Below, piece by piece: positions 43,173 through 51,583 of a DNA stretch of 60,884 bases. How positions within the stretch are numbered: position 1 is the stretch's first letter; each line of letters begins with the position of its first letter. The position numbers and the translations under genes are program-made. The notes under the pieces are model-generated. The model saw nothing but the letters and a program-made list of their open reading frames with translations, was not told the origin of the DNA and did not search any database. The stretch is from Phycisphaerae bacterium (GTDB lineage: Bacteria; Planctomycetota; Phycisphaerae; UBA1845; PWPN01). The stretch spans positions 1-60,884 of the forward strand of contig JAUCQB010000014.1 in NCBI GenBank assembly GCA_030372985.1, written 5' to 3'.

Positions 43173-44885
43173 TCACGGTGCGATATAAACCGTTCCCTCG
43201 GCGTTGTCCGAGAAGGTGTTGGCCGTCTCGACGTCAGCGTTGATGGTCGAATTGACGCTCACGTAGACGCCATAGGCGCTGCTGTGTGAGAACGTGCAGT
43301 CCGTGGCGGTCGCCTGTGCGTCTCCCGAGAGATACAGGTTCCCTGCGTCATTGCCGCCACCGTATTCGATTGTCACATGGTTCAGGACGTTGTTGGCCGA
43401 AGTGGAATAGTAGTACTCCAAGCCTTGCCAGTAGCCGGCCGTCGTCTGTCTGCCGGTGAATGTGATCGGGGCGGTCAAGGTGCCAACCGCGTTCAATGAG
43501 CCGTCCTCGTAGACATACATCGCCCTGGACTGCCCGAAGACCAGAGTCGCACCGGCCGCGATGGTCAGGTCTGCATGCACGTAGACATCGGATGAGTCGA
43601 ACAGGTAATCGGCGTCGATCCCTTGCCAGGTCTGCGGGCTGTCCACTTCGCCGCCATAGACGTTAACGATGTCCTCGGTATTGCCCGAATAGCTGCTCTC
43701 GGCATCCAGCACCCCCACCACATTCTGCGCGACCGAGGCTGCCCCGAGGGTATTGGCGGTCAGGGTGTTGTTCGAGAATTCGGTGATGACGCTATCCTGG
43801 TCGAGGTACAGGCCGTACCCGCCGCTGTGGCTGAGCGCGCAATGGCTGATCGCCAGGCGCGGCGGTTCGCCCGCCGAGCCGGTAGTGGTCAGGTTTGCCC
43901 CGCTGGCACTGCCACCGTACTCGATGGTCACGTATTCCAACCGGTTGTTCGCCGAGTTCGTGTAATAGAACTCGACAGTGTGCCAGTAGCCCGCGGTAGG
44001 TTCCTGGCCCGTAAAGATGATCGGGGCGGTCGGGGTACCGACGGCGTGCAATGAGCCGTCCTCGTAGATGTACATCGCCCTGGCCTGCCCGAAGACCAGC
44101 GTTGCGCCGGCCGCGATGGTCAGATCCGCGTGAACGTAGACGTCGGAGGAGTCAAACAAATAGTCCGCGTCGATCGCCTGCCAGGTCTGGGCATCAGTCA
44201 CTTCACCGCCATAAACGTTAACGACATCCTCGGCATTGCCCGAATAGCTGCTGGCGGCATCCAACACCCCGACCACGTTCTGGGCGACGGAGGCGGCGCC
44301 GAGTGCGTTGCCGGTCAGCGTATTGGAGGAAAACTCCGTGACCACACTGTCCTCGTCGAGGTACAGGCCGTACCCGGCGCTGTTGCGAAGCGTGCAGTTG
44401 ACGATCGCCAGACGCGGCGGTTCGCTTGCCGAGCCAGTGGTCTCCAGATTCGCTCCATTGGAGCTCCCGCCGTACTCAATGGTCACGTGCTCGAAACGGT
44501 TGTTGGTCGAGTTCGAGTAGTAGACCGTCACCCCGCCCCAGTAGCCTGGGACCGCCTCGGAGCCGGTAAGAACGATCGGCTCGGCCTCGGTGCCCACGGC
44601 GGACACCGAGCCCCCGGAATAGACCGTCATCGTACAACCCGAATCGAACTCGATCGTCACGCCCGGGCTGATCGTCAATGGGGCGTTGACGCCGATGCTG
44701 GAGGTCACGCGGTAGCATGCCGCCGACAGCGTCGTGGCCGTATCGATGTCGTCGGAAAGCTCCACGCACAGCCCTGGTCCGGGCCCCGGCCCAGGGGTGC
44801 ACATCGGCACGCCGATCAACGCGAGCATGATCAGGGCGGCCAGAGCAGCCATTCGCGATGGATAAAGACTGGATTCGTTTCTCAT
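43173..44885 (-). CDS. Repeat lipoprotein, probably beta-helical (paralog 2)
   Basis: This 570-aa lipoprotein starts at ATG 44885, nine nt after AGGAGG. The signal peptide ends IGVPMC, followed by PGPGPGPG. The body has 2.5 copies of a 185-residue unit, from GTEAEPIVLTG to YGGEVTDAQTWQ; the full copies are highly similar at DNA level with an offset of 555 nt (for example at 43620 and 44175). Each unit carries NNRLEYVTIEYGGS, GEPPRLAI and ALSHSGGYGLYLDQDSV. It is a longer version of the neighbouring 383-aa lipoprotein. No catalytic residues are evident. Recent internal duplication is likely. Confidence 0.75.
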   Translation of the reverse strand: MRNESSLYPSRMAALAALIMLALIGVPMCTPGPGPGPGLCVELSDDIDTATTLSAACYRVTSSIGVNAPLTISPGVTIEFDSGCTMTVYSGGSVSAVGTEAEPIVLTGSEAVPGYWGGVTVYYSNSTNNRFEHVTIEYGGSSNGANLETTGSASEPPRLAIVNCTLRNSAGYGLYLDEDSVVTEFSSNTLTGNALGAASVAQNVVGVLDAASSYSGNAEDVVNVYGGEVTDAQTWQAIDADYLFDSSDVYVHADLTIAAGATLVFGQARAMYIYEDGSLHAVGTPTAPIIFTGQEPTAGYWHTVEFYYTNSANNRLEYVTIEYGGSASGANLTTTGSAGEPPRLAISHCALSHSGGYGLYLDQDSVITEFSNNTLTANTLGAASVAQNVVGVLDAESSYSGNTEDIVNVYGGEVDSPQTWQGIDADYLFDSSDVYVHADLTIAAGATLVFGQSRAMYVYEDGSLNAVGTLTAPITFTGRQTTAGYWQGLEYYYSTSANNVLNHVTIEYGGGNDAGNLYLSGDAQATATDCTFSHSSAYGVYVSVNSTINADVETANTFSDNAEGTVYIAP

Positions 44886-45126
44886 CGTCGGTTTCCTCCT
44901 GAAAAAGGATTGTATCGTCTTCGAGGATCGCAACAGATCACCCCCGGTCGCATGCAACTGACATAGAGACTTCTTCCCGACCACCGTCACGTGTGGCCAA
45001 TCGCAAATCAGGCCGTTGCCGGGCGAGACAGAGTTGACCGCCTGACCATCGGTCGCGCCATGAGGTATTAGACCGACTGGCCGGCGATCTGTCCAGGGGG
45101 GCACCCCGTTTTCGGTGGCGTTGCGA
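44886..45126. other. Leader and promoter region of the 570-aa lipoprotein
   Basis: 240 nt with no gene; it should contain the minus-strand promoter. No clear box was found. Confidence 0.35.
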
Positions 45127-45299
45127 GGGTAGGGCGTGGTCGAAATCCGCCAAGCGGGTGAGACCTGCCGACGATTACGGCCGTTCTACGCATCTCGGAT
45201 CCCAGATTGCCCAATCTCAAATCTGGCATCTCAGATCTGAGATGGGAAGTTTTAGTTCTCGGCAGGTCTCGGTCGCGGTGGCGACCTCGACGCCCTACC
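45127..45299. repeat. Large nested inverted repeat with GGTAGGGCG ends
   Basis: Outer arms GGTAGGGCG (45128-45136) and CGCCCTACC (45291-45299), and inner arms GAGACCTGCCGA (45160-45171) and TCGGCAGGTCTC (45259-45270), are perfect inverted repeats. The centre (45185-45245) is A/T-rich with repeated ATCTGAGAT/AATCTGG-like words. The ends are like those of the 67-nt dispersed repeats elsewhere in the window, so this may be a longer member. It is between a lipoprotein and the convergent-read radical SAM gene. Confidence 0.6.
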
Positions 45300-45381
45300 A
45301 CGGCGGCCGGCGACACCTGTGCCACCGTTTCCGGCATGCACGCTCCGTCCAGCACGGAACGCAGCGGTTGGATTTGTCATT

Positions 45382-46260
45382 TCAGGACCCGTAGACTTCG
45401 ATGGGCAGATCAACAATCTCTCTAACCTGTTGCGCGACAAGTCGCAGCATGTCATCTGTCAGGGGGGCAACAAACGGCTCGGCCGTCTGGCGGGCCACGG
45501 TATAGATCTGCACGAGCCGAATCTGCCCGCCGGCGTTGACGATACCGGCAAGCCGCTGGGCGAATGCCTCCACCTCGGCTTGCGGCGGGGGCTCGTCGTG
45601 AAGCTTCATCCACAGGGACTGGATCACCACCGGCCGCACGCGCGAGGCATCGAGGATGTTATCGAGGACCCGCTGGAGCGGGACGTTCGGGCGGTTGACT
45701 CGACGGAAGTGTTCCTCCGTTCCGGCATCAAGCTTGGCCCAGATCTCGCCGTTGTTGGCATCCATGACGGAAAGGGCTTCCCGCACAGAGGGTCTGTGCA
45801 GGAAGGCCGCATCGGTGATCAGCACGATCTTGGTTTCGCTGAGGCTGAAAGCCCGGCGGAGTTCGGCGGCGATTTGAACCGTGGGTGGAAACTCGAGTGC
45901 TCCCGTCGGTTCTCCATCACCGGAAAACGCGATGTCACGAAGGCTCCGTTGCGATTCGGGCACCCGGTCAAATGGAGGACCCGCAAACAGGTCGCCGCTC
46001 GTGGCGGAGCGCAACATGGCCTCCAGTTCCGATCGGAGCCGGGCCAGATCGACTCGTTTGCCCGCTCCGGGCGTGCTGCGGTCGACCTGGCAGTAGACAC
46101 AGTTGAAATTGCAGGCCTTGTCCGGGTTGAGATTGATGCCGACGGACAGGCCGTTGCTCCGCCGGCTGATGACCGGGTAAACGTACAGGTTCTCCCGCCA
46201 GTTTCGTGGGTGACTGGCGTGCAGAGACTTCATCGACGTCTGGGCATCTTCGGGTTGCAT
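45382..46260 (-). CDS. Radical SAM protein (COG0731-like)
   Basis: This 292-aa radical S-adenosylmethionine enzyme has the [4Fe-4S] motif CNFNCVYC (CX3CX2C), preceded by SVGINLNPDKA. A glycine-containing SGDGEPTGALEF motif (about 118-129) binds SAM. The set SVGINLNPDK, FSGDGEPT and ITDAAFLHRP fits the group related to wyosine biosynthesis and other COG0731 members, often seen without a known substrate. The gene stands alone. Substrate not assigned. Confidence 0.82.
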   Translation of the reverse strand: MQPEDAQTSMKSLHASHPRNWRENLYVYPVISRRSNGLSVGINLNPDKACNFNCVYCQVDRSTPGAGKRVDLARLRSELEAMLRSATSGDLFAGPPFDRVPESQRSLRDIAFSGDGEPTGALEFPPTVQIAAELRRAFSLSETKIVLITDAAFLHRPSVREALSVMDANNGEIWAKLDAGTEEHFRRVNRPNVPLQRVLDNILDASRVRPVVIQSLWMKLHDEPPPQAEVEAFAQRLAGIVNAGGQIRLVQIYTVARQTAEPFVAPLTDDMLRLVAQQVREIVDLPIEVYGS

Positions 46261-46373
46261 GCAAACCGCACTCGCCTGCTGAAAACGGCCGGGAGATTAT
46301 AGCCTTGAGAATGCCGGCGGGGTTGCGGCCGGCAGGGAATGCCGGGTTTCTCGCAGCGATGAGCGTCGGGTGA

Positions 46374-48290
46374 TCACTGTGCCGCGTTGCCGCCCTGCAC
46401 CGGCCGATAGGGCGTCATCTGCCTGGGATCCTCGGCGCCGCGGATCACGATATTGTTGTACTCCAGTAGCGTGCCCTTCTGCCGCTCGAGGTTGCTGAGG
46501 GCAACATTGTACCGAACCAGCGTGTCCAGCAGTTGCCGACGGCCCATGGACAGCGACTCATACGAATCGAGCTCGATCTGAAGGTTCGGAGCATCCCGTC
46601 TTTCCTGGCGGGCTTTGGTCGCGTCGGCCCATTCCTCCGACGACGTCACCCACCGATAGCTGGGACCGACCTGTTCGTACTCCGACTCGATCACCCGGAT
46701 GGCCTGCTGGATTTCGAGGATGACGTTCTCGATCAGGTCTCGGTGAGCGGCAATGGCCTGGGCCTGCTGGAGCCGCGCCTGGCGAAGCTTGGCCTCGGGA
46801 CCGCGGTTGCCGATCGGCCACTCGAACTGCAGACCCACCACGTATTCGTGGAAATCGTTCTCGGACAACTGGCTGAATGCCCTGTCGGCATTGCTGCCCA
46901 GACCGTCCACCACGTACCGGAACAGAACGTCGAGTTTAGGCAGCGCCTGGTTCTTGGCCACGCCCACGCCGATCTGGGCCTTCTCGATCGCGAGTTTCGC
47001 CTCATGGAGTTCCTCGCGATTGGCCAGCCCCGCCGCGATTTCGCCGATCTGGTCGAGGATCAGCGGCTCGATCAGCGGAACGTCGACGGGAATAATGCCC
47101 ACATTTTTCGAAAGATCCAACTCCGGGTCATTCATCAGCCGTTTCAGCGCGTCCTCCGCGTCGCGGACCCGTTTGGTCAGGGTGACGAATTCGGCCTCAT
47201 GCCGCTCGATCCGGCTCTGGATGAAGCTGAGCTGGACCCGGTAGACGTCGTAGCCCGCTTGCAGGCGTTTCTCGAGATCGTTGTAGATAATCTCCAGATC
47301 GCTCAGCAACTGGCTGACCGCGCCGATCACCCGGCGGGCCTGCAGCAACTGCCAGTAAGCCTGCTCGACGTTGAACACAATCTCCCGCACGTCCCGCCTG
47401 AGCTTCTCAATACTCATCTCGCGGTCGAGCTTGGTCAGCTCGATCTCCGCGCGGTTGTAGTCGAGCCCGAAGCCGCGAAGCAGGGGTTGCTGGAACTGGA
47501 CGATGAAGCTGTTGAAATAAGTCGGGTTGAGGGTCTGGAAGACCAGGTCCGTCTGGCTGCGGTTCAGGGCGTAGCTGACCTGGACCTGCATGCCGGTCGA
47601 GAGCATCTTGCGGATGCCGCTCTCGATGGTCCGAACCTCGCTGTTGTTGCTTTCCAATTGGGAGCTGCTAGGCCGGTCCTGCTTGTTGTTCTGGAAATTG
47701 GCGAAGAAGACCTCGTCAAACCTGGCCTCCGCTTCGACCACACGGGCCGTCTCGATGGCCGGGTTGTAGCTTTGAGCCGCAATCCCGTAACTGTTGGTCA
47801 GCGTACGACGCATCGCGTCGGCAAAGCTCAACCTGATCTCGTCAGGGCGATCGACGACCTTGATCCTCTTCAGGATACCGGGCATTCGAGCCTCGTAGTT
47901 GGCCTTCTTTTCGTTGATCTGCTGAGCCTTCTGGTCGGGCGTCAGACGATCGTTGCGATTGATTTCCTCGATGGCGCGGTCCAACTGCCTCTTCAAGGCG
48001 TCGGGCAGATCCTTGGGATCGGGGATCTGCCGGTCGATGATCTCCTCCTGGGACACCTGCTGCGTCGTCGCCGGGGCCACCATGCGAGAGGGCACATCGC
48101 CGGCCGGGCGAGTCGCGGCCGGCTCCTCGGCCGCCAGTCTGGCTGCGGCGACCATCTGGGCCCGGCGACCCTGCGGATTGGCAGACGACTCCCGGGCCCC
48201 CCGAAACGCGGACTCGCAACCGAGAACCTGCATCAGAAGGAGAGACGCGGCCAGATAAACGACGGGCTTGGGCCAACCGGGCAGGTACAT
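46374..48290 (-). CDS. TolC-family outer membrane lipoprotein
   Basis: This is an outer membrane efflux channel of the TolC/OprM group. From ATG 48290 (AAGGAG five nt upstream) it is 638 aa, with a lipoprotein signal ending VLGC. A long N-terminal linker (about 25-150, Ala/Arg-rich) precedes the core. The core repeats the typical OEP pattern (helical stretches such as ELTKLDREMSIEKLRRDVREIVFNVEQAYWQLL, ANREELHEAKLAIEKAQIGVGVAKNQALPKLDV, EWPIGNRGPEAKLRQARLQQAQA). It lacks a neighbouring RND pump or membrane fusion protein, so it is an orphan channel. Confidence 0.88.
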   Translation of the reverse strand: MYLPGWPKPVVYLAASLLLMQVLGCESAFRGARESSANPQGRRAQMVAAARLAAEEPAATRPAGDVPSRMVAPATTQQVSQEEIIDRQIPDPKDLPDALKRQLDRAIEEINRNDRLTPDQKAQQINEKKANYEARMPGILKRIKVVDRPDEIRLSFADAMRRTLTNSYGIAAQSYNPAIETARVVEAEARFDEVFFANFQNNKQDRPSSSQLESNNSEVRTIESGIRKMLSTGMQVQVSYALNRSQTDLVFQTLNPTYFNSFIVQFQQPLLRGFGLDYNRAEIELTKLDREMSIEKLRRDVREIVFNVEQAYWQLLQARRVIGAVSQLLSDLEIIYNDLEKRLQAGYDVYRVQLSFIQSRIERHEAEFVTLTKRVRDAEDALKRLMNDPELDLSKNVGIIPVDVPLIEPLILDQIGEIAAGLANREELHEAKLAIEKAQIGVGVAKNQALPKLDVLFRYVVDGLGSNADRAFSQLSENDFHEYVVGLQFEWPIGNRGPEAKLRQARLQQAQAIAAHRDLIENVILEIQQAIRVIESEYEQVGPSYRWVTSSEEWADATKARQERRDAPNLQIELDSYESLSMGRRQLLDTLVRYNVALSNLERQKGTLLEYNNIVIRGAEDPRQMTPYRPVQGGNAAQ

Positions 48291-48524
48291 CTGCACTCCT
48301 TGAGCAGCCGCCGCCGACTGTCGGGCCGGGCAGATCACCCCGCCCCATCCTGGCTCGGACCCCGACATACCCTTTCCGAGGGCGACTTGTGGGGCATTCT
48401 AATACGGTGACCGGGGGTGTCAATGACGCAAAACCGAACCGGCCACGCCTGCAATCCCAGTCCAATCCTTCGCCATCCGATGGACCGTTATGGATCGACA
48501 GGGATCATCGAGTAAGATACGGGC

Positions 48525-50207
48525 ATGACGACTGAGAAAGATGGAGCCAAGGACTTCCCTGAACAGCCGCAGTTGCCGCCCTTGCGGGTCAAGCAAAGGC
48601 CCTTGCAGAGCATCCAGGAGTATCAGCGCTACTGCCCGGGCGAGGAAAGGATTCGTATTTCCGACGCCATCTGCTTTGGGCGAAGACGGAGCAACTTCCC
48701 CAGGTGTATGGGCTGTCAGTTCAACGACGACGAACGCAAAGACAAGCCGGTTCCCGTACCCCTGCCTGGAACAGCCGCCAGCATCGAGGAGGCTGACCGC
48801 CACCGCATCGAACGGTTGTTCCGCCAGTGCGACATTCTTGGAACCTGCCCGGATATGCTCGATCAGGACATGGCTTGGAGGGTGGGTCTGGCAACCTCGC
48901 TGTTCCTGAAATCCGAGCTTCGCGGCTATGACCGGAGCCAAGCCGAGAAGGCAACAGTCATTGTCGGGATCGACATGCGAAAGAACAGCCCGGACCTCGC
49001 CGAGTCGCTCGTGGAAGGGCTGCGCAGCGGGGGCTCCCCGGTGATCGACATCGGGATGATCGACACGCCACAGCTCTACTTCGCGGTGAACCGACTGGGA
49101 GCCTGCGGGGGAATCCAGGTGACCGGTGGAAACCGGCCCGCCACCCACAACGGTTTCAAGCTCTGCGGCCAGAAAGGCCGGACCATTACCAGCGAGACCG
49201 GACTGGTCAAGATCAGTAAAACCGTGCTGAACACCTGCCGGCACACAGCCCCTCAGATGCCGGATCTTCGCCGCCTGGATCTGACCGGCCCCTACAAGGA
49301 ATACGTCCGCGGCTTCCTCGCCGACCCCATCTCGGGATTCAACTCGGAGCGGCCGTTGAAACTGGTCGTCGACGCATCGAACGGCATGGCCGGCCGCTGG
49401 TTGCCCATCATCTTCGACGACGTCGACTGGCTTGAGATCACCCCCCTCAACTTCGAGCACAACGGGGAATTCAGCCATGACCCGGACCCGCTTGTGGAGG
49501 ACAATCTCAAGCCGCTGCAGGAACGGTTGCTGCGGGTTCATGCGGAACTGGGCGTCTGCTTCGACGGCGATGCCGATTGCTGCGTCTTCGTGGACAACAA
49601 GGGACAGCCCGTCCGCGCCGATACCCTGGGAGCCCTTCTGGCTCGTGACCTCCTCAAGGCACATCCCGGCCAGAGCGTGATCTACGATCTGCGCAGCAGC
49701 CGTGCTCTGCCCGAGGAAATCAAGAAAGCCGGCGGGTTGCCCAGACGGGAACGCGGCAGCCAGGCATTCGTCAAGAAGGCCATTTCCGATGCCAAGGCCC
49801 TCTTCGGCTGCGAGTTGAATGGCCGCTACTACTACCGCGACAACTTCTACTGTGAATCGGCGATCATCACCCTGACCCAGGTGCTGAACATCCTGACCGA
49901 GACCGCCAGACCCCTCGACGATCTCGTCGCCCCGCTCAAGCGTTACGCCAGGTCGGGCGAGCGACGGTTCCGACTGGACGGCAGGACAGACATCGTCGCG
50001 GTCCTGTCTGACAAATACAACAATGGCAGCATCAACTACCTTGACGGCATCACGGTCATTTTTGAGGACTGGTGGTTCAATGCCCGCCCTGCCGCCGACA
50101 GGTCGTTTGTGGAACTCAACGTTGAGGCCATCAACGAGGCGATGCTGAAGGCCAAGCTCACGGAGTTGGCGCAACTCCTCGGCGACCCCCTGGACGCCGG
50201 AGCCTGA
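48525..50207 (+). CDS. Phosphomannomutase-fold pseudoenzyme with N-terminal Cys cluster
   Basis: This 560-aa protein has the alpha-D-phosphohexomutase fold across residues about 100-560 (AWRVGLATSLFL, VIVGIDMRKNS, LKLVVDASNGMAG, DGITVIFEDWWF). All four active-site loops are altered. The phospho-serine loop TASHNP reads TGGNRP (200-205, Ser missing). The metal loop DGDADR reads DGDADC (347-352). The sugar loop GEMSGH reads CELNGR (429-434). The phosphate loop RPSNTEP..R reads RPAADRS..E (521-530). An extra N-terminal part (about 1-100) has C37, C50, C61 and C64, a possible metal site. It is probably not a working mutase; a regulatory or structural role is inferred. An active enzyme with shifted catalysis cannot be excluded. 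Confidence 0.82.
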   Translation: MTTEKDGAKDFPEQPQLPPLRVKQRPLQSIQEYQRYCPGEERIRISDAICFGRRRSNFPRCMGCQFNDDERKDKPVPVPLPGTAASIEEADRHRIERLFRQCDILGTCPDMLDQDMAWRVGLATSLFLKSELRGYDRSQAEKATVIVGIDMRKNSPDLAESLVEGLRSGGSPVIDIGMIDTPQLYFAVNRLGACGGIQVTGGNRPATHNGFKLCGQKGRTITSETGLVKISKTVLNTCRHTAPQMPDLRRLDLTGPYKEYVRGFLADPISGFNSERPLKLVVDASNGMAGRWLPIIFDDVDWLEITPLNFEHNGEFSHDPDPLVEDNLKPLQERLLRVHAELGVCFDGDADCCVFVDNKGQPVRADTLGALLARDLLKAHPGQSVIYDLRSSRALPEEIKKAGGLPRRERGSQAFVKKAISDAKALFGCELNGRYYYRDNFYCESAIITLTQVLNILTETARPLDDLVAPLKRYARSGERRFRLDGRTDIVAVLSDKYNNGSINYLDGITVIFEDWWFNARPAADRSFVELNVEAINEAMLKAKLTELAQLLGDPLDAGA

Positions 50208-50284
50208 ATGACGAACCCTCCGACGAGCCTCCCGCAAACGCCAGCCGAACCGTCGAAGCGGAGCTGCGAGGTGCATCACAAGCG

Positions 50285-51547
50285 ATGATTCTTGCCGTTG
50301 AACACGCCTACCATCGTCGCCTGACCAACGGAATTGAACTGGCGATTCTGCCGACCGATCGCCGGTCCGTGGCGGCCATCGAGATGCGTTTCCTTGGGGG
50401 TTACGCGTATGAACGGCCCGCCTGTCTCGGGGTGGCCCACGTTCTGGCCGAGACCATCACCAAGGGAACGCAGCGGCGGGACGGGCGGGCGCTGAACGAC
50501 GCCTTTGACGAGATCGGAGCCGGCTACGCGGTGTCCGCGGCAAGAGAGACGTTTGCCCTGTCGTGCGTTTGCCTGCCCGAGTTCGTGACGCGAGCCGTCG
50601 AATTGCTCGCCGAGATGATCATTGAGCCGAGCTTCCCGGCCGATGCCTGCGAGGTGGCGGTCGATCTCACCCGACAATCGCTGGCGGCCCTGGAGGACGA
50701 TCCGCCCGAGTTGGCCAAGAAACACCTTCACCAGCAGGCCTATAACCCTCCGCTGAACCGGCACGTCTACGGCGAACCCGATACCATCGAGCGCATCGGC
50801 CGCGAGGACGTCGTGGACCACTGGCAGGCGTATCTGAAACCTGATCGTCTGCTTGTATCGGTTGCGGGCGCCGTGGACCCGGCCGCGGTTGCGGACCTTT
50901 TCGAGCGGCTCTTTCCCGGAACCCGCCGGATCAAGGGCGGCGACGGCACCGCTCTGCCGCTCTCGTTTCCGTTTCGGTTCTCCGCCGGCCAGTCGCATCG
51001 CACCAAGGATCTCGAACAAGAACAGATCGCCATGTGCTTCCCCGGGGCGTCGGCTGCGGACGAAGATGAGACCGTCGAGCGCGTGCTGATCGGCGTTCTG
51101 TCCGGAGGAATGAGCAGCCGGCTCTGGCAGTCCATTCGGGAGAAACAGGGCCTCGTCTACTGGGTCGGAGCCTGGTTTGACCGCCCCCGAACCGGCGGAA
51201 TCATCCATCTGGGCTCGTCATGCACCCCTCAGAACCTTGAGGCAACATCGGAAATGCTGTTACAGGAGGTGAATCGACTGGCCGACGACGTGACGGAGTC
51301 CGAGGTACAGAGAGCCATCAGCGGCATGCTGGCCGCCGCGCAGACCCACGGTGACACGACGCGGGCCAAGGCGGCACGCATCGTCAACGATCTCTTTTAC
51401 CTCGGCCGGCCCATTCCACTGGAGGAAAAACTGGCTCGCATCACGGCCGTCAGAACCGATGACGTGCGGGGGTACCTCCGACGGCATCCTCGCGAACAAC
51501 TGAGCATCGTGACGGTTGGACCCAGGAGTCTGAAAAACATCGCGTAG
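50285..51547 (+). CDS. M16 peptidase-like protein, catalytically inactive partner
   Basis: This 420-aa M16B family protein (insulinase/MPP group) is built of two homologous halves. The zinc motif HXXEH is replaced by HVLAE (H52-E56) in AHVLAETITKG, and the downstream Glu ligand is missing (AVDLTRQSLAAL). It should therefore not cleave. It is followed 36 nt later by the complete M16 gene, as in known heterodimeric MPP- or SPH-type peptidases where one chain is catalytic and the other binds substrate. The FLGGYAYERPACLG opening and GQAYNP-like YNPPLNRHVYGEP later match the family. Confidence 0.85.
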   Translation: MILAVEHAYHRRLTNGIELAILPTDRRSVAAIEMRFLGGYAYERPACLGVAHVLAETITKGTQRRDGRALNDAFDEIGAGYAVSAARETFALSCVCLPEFVTRAVELLAEMIIEPSFPADACEVAVDLTRQSLAALEDDPPELAKKHLHQQAYNPPLNRHVYGEPDTIERIGREDVVDHWQAYLKPDRLLVSVAGAVDPAAVADLFERLFPGTRRIKGGDGTALPLSFPFRFSAGQSHRTKDLEQEQIAMCFPGASAADEDETVERVLIGVLSGGMSSRLWQSIREKQGLVYWVGAWFDRPRTGGIIHLGSSCTPQNLEATSEMLLQEVNRLADDVTESEVQRAISGMLAAAQTHGDTTRAKAARIVNDLFYLGRPIPLEEKLARITAVRTDDVRGYLRRHPREQLSIVTVGPRSLKNIA

Positions 51548-51583
51548 GGCCAGGCCGCAGCCCTGCCCGCAAGAGGCAACGAC

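Noticed and set aside
48420..50279. Minus-strand open frame of 619 codons opposite the phosphomannomutase-like gene
   Set aside because: It is antisense to a recognised gene; long antisense frames are common in GC-rich coding DNA, and its translation shows no family motif. The same holds for the long frames opposite the pullulanase (1577-2860), dapL (36210-37733) and the TolC-like gene (46533-48410).
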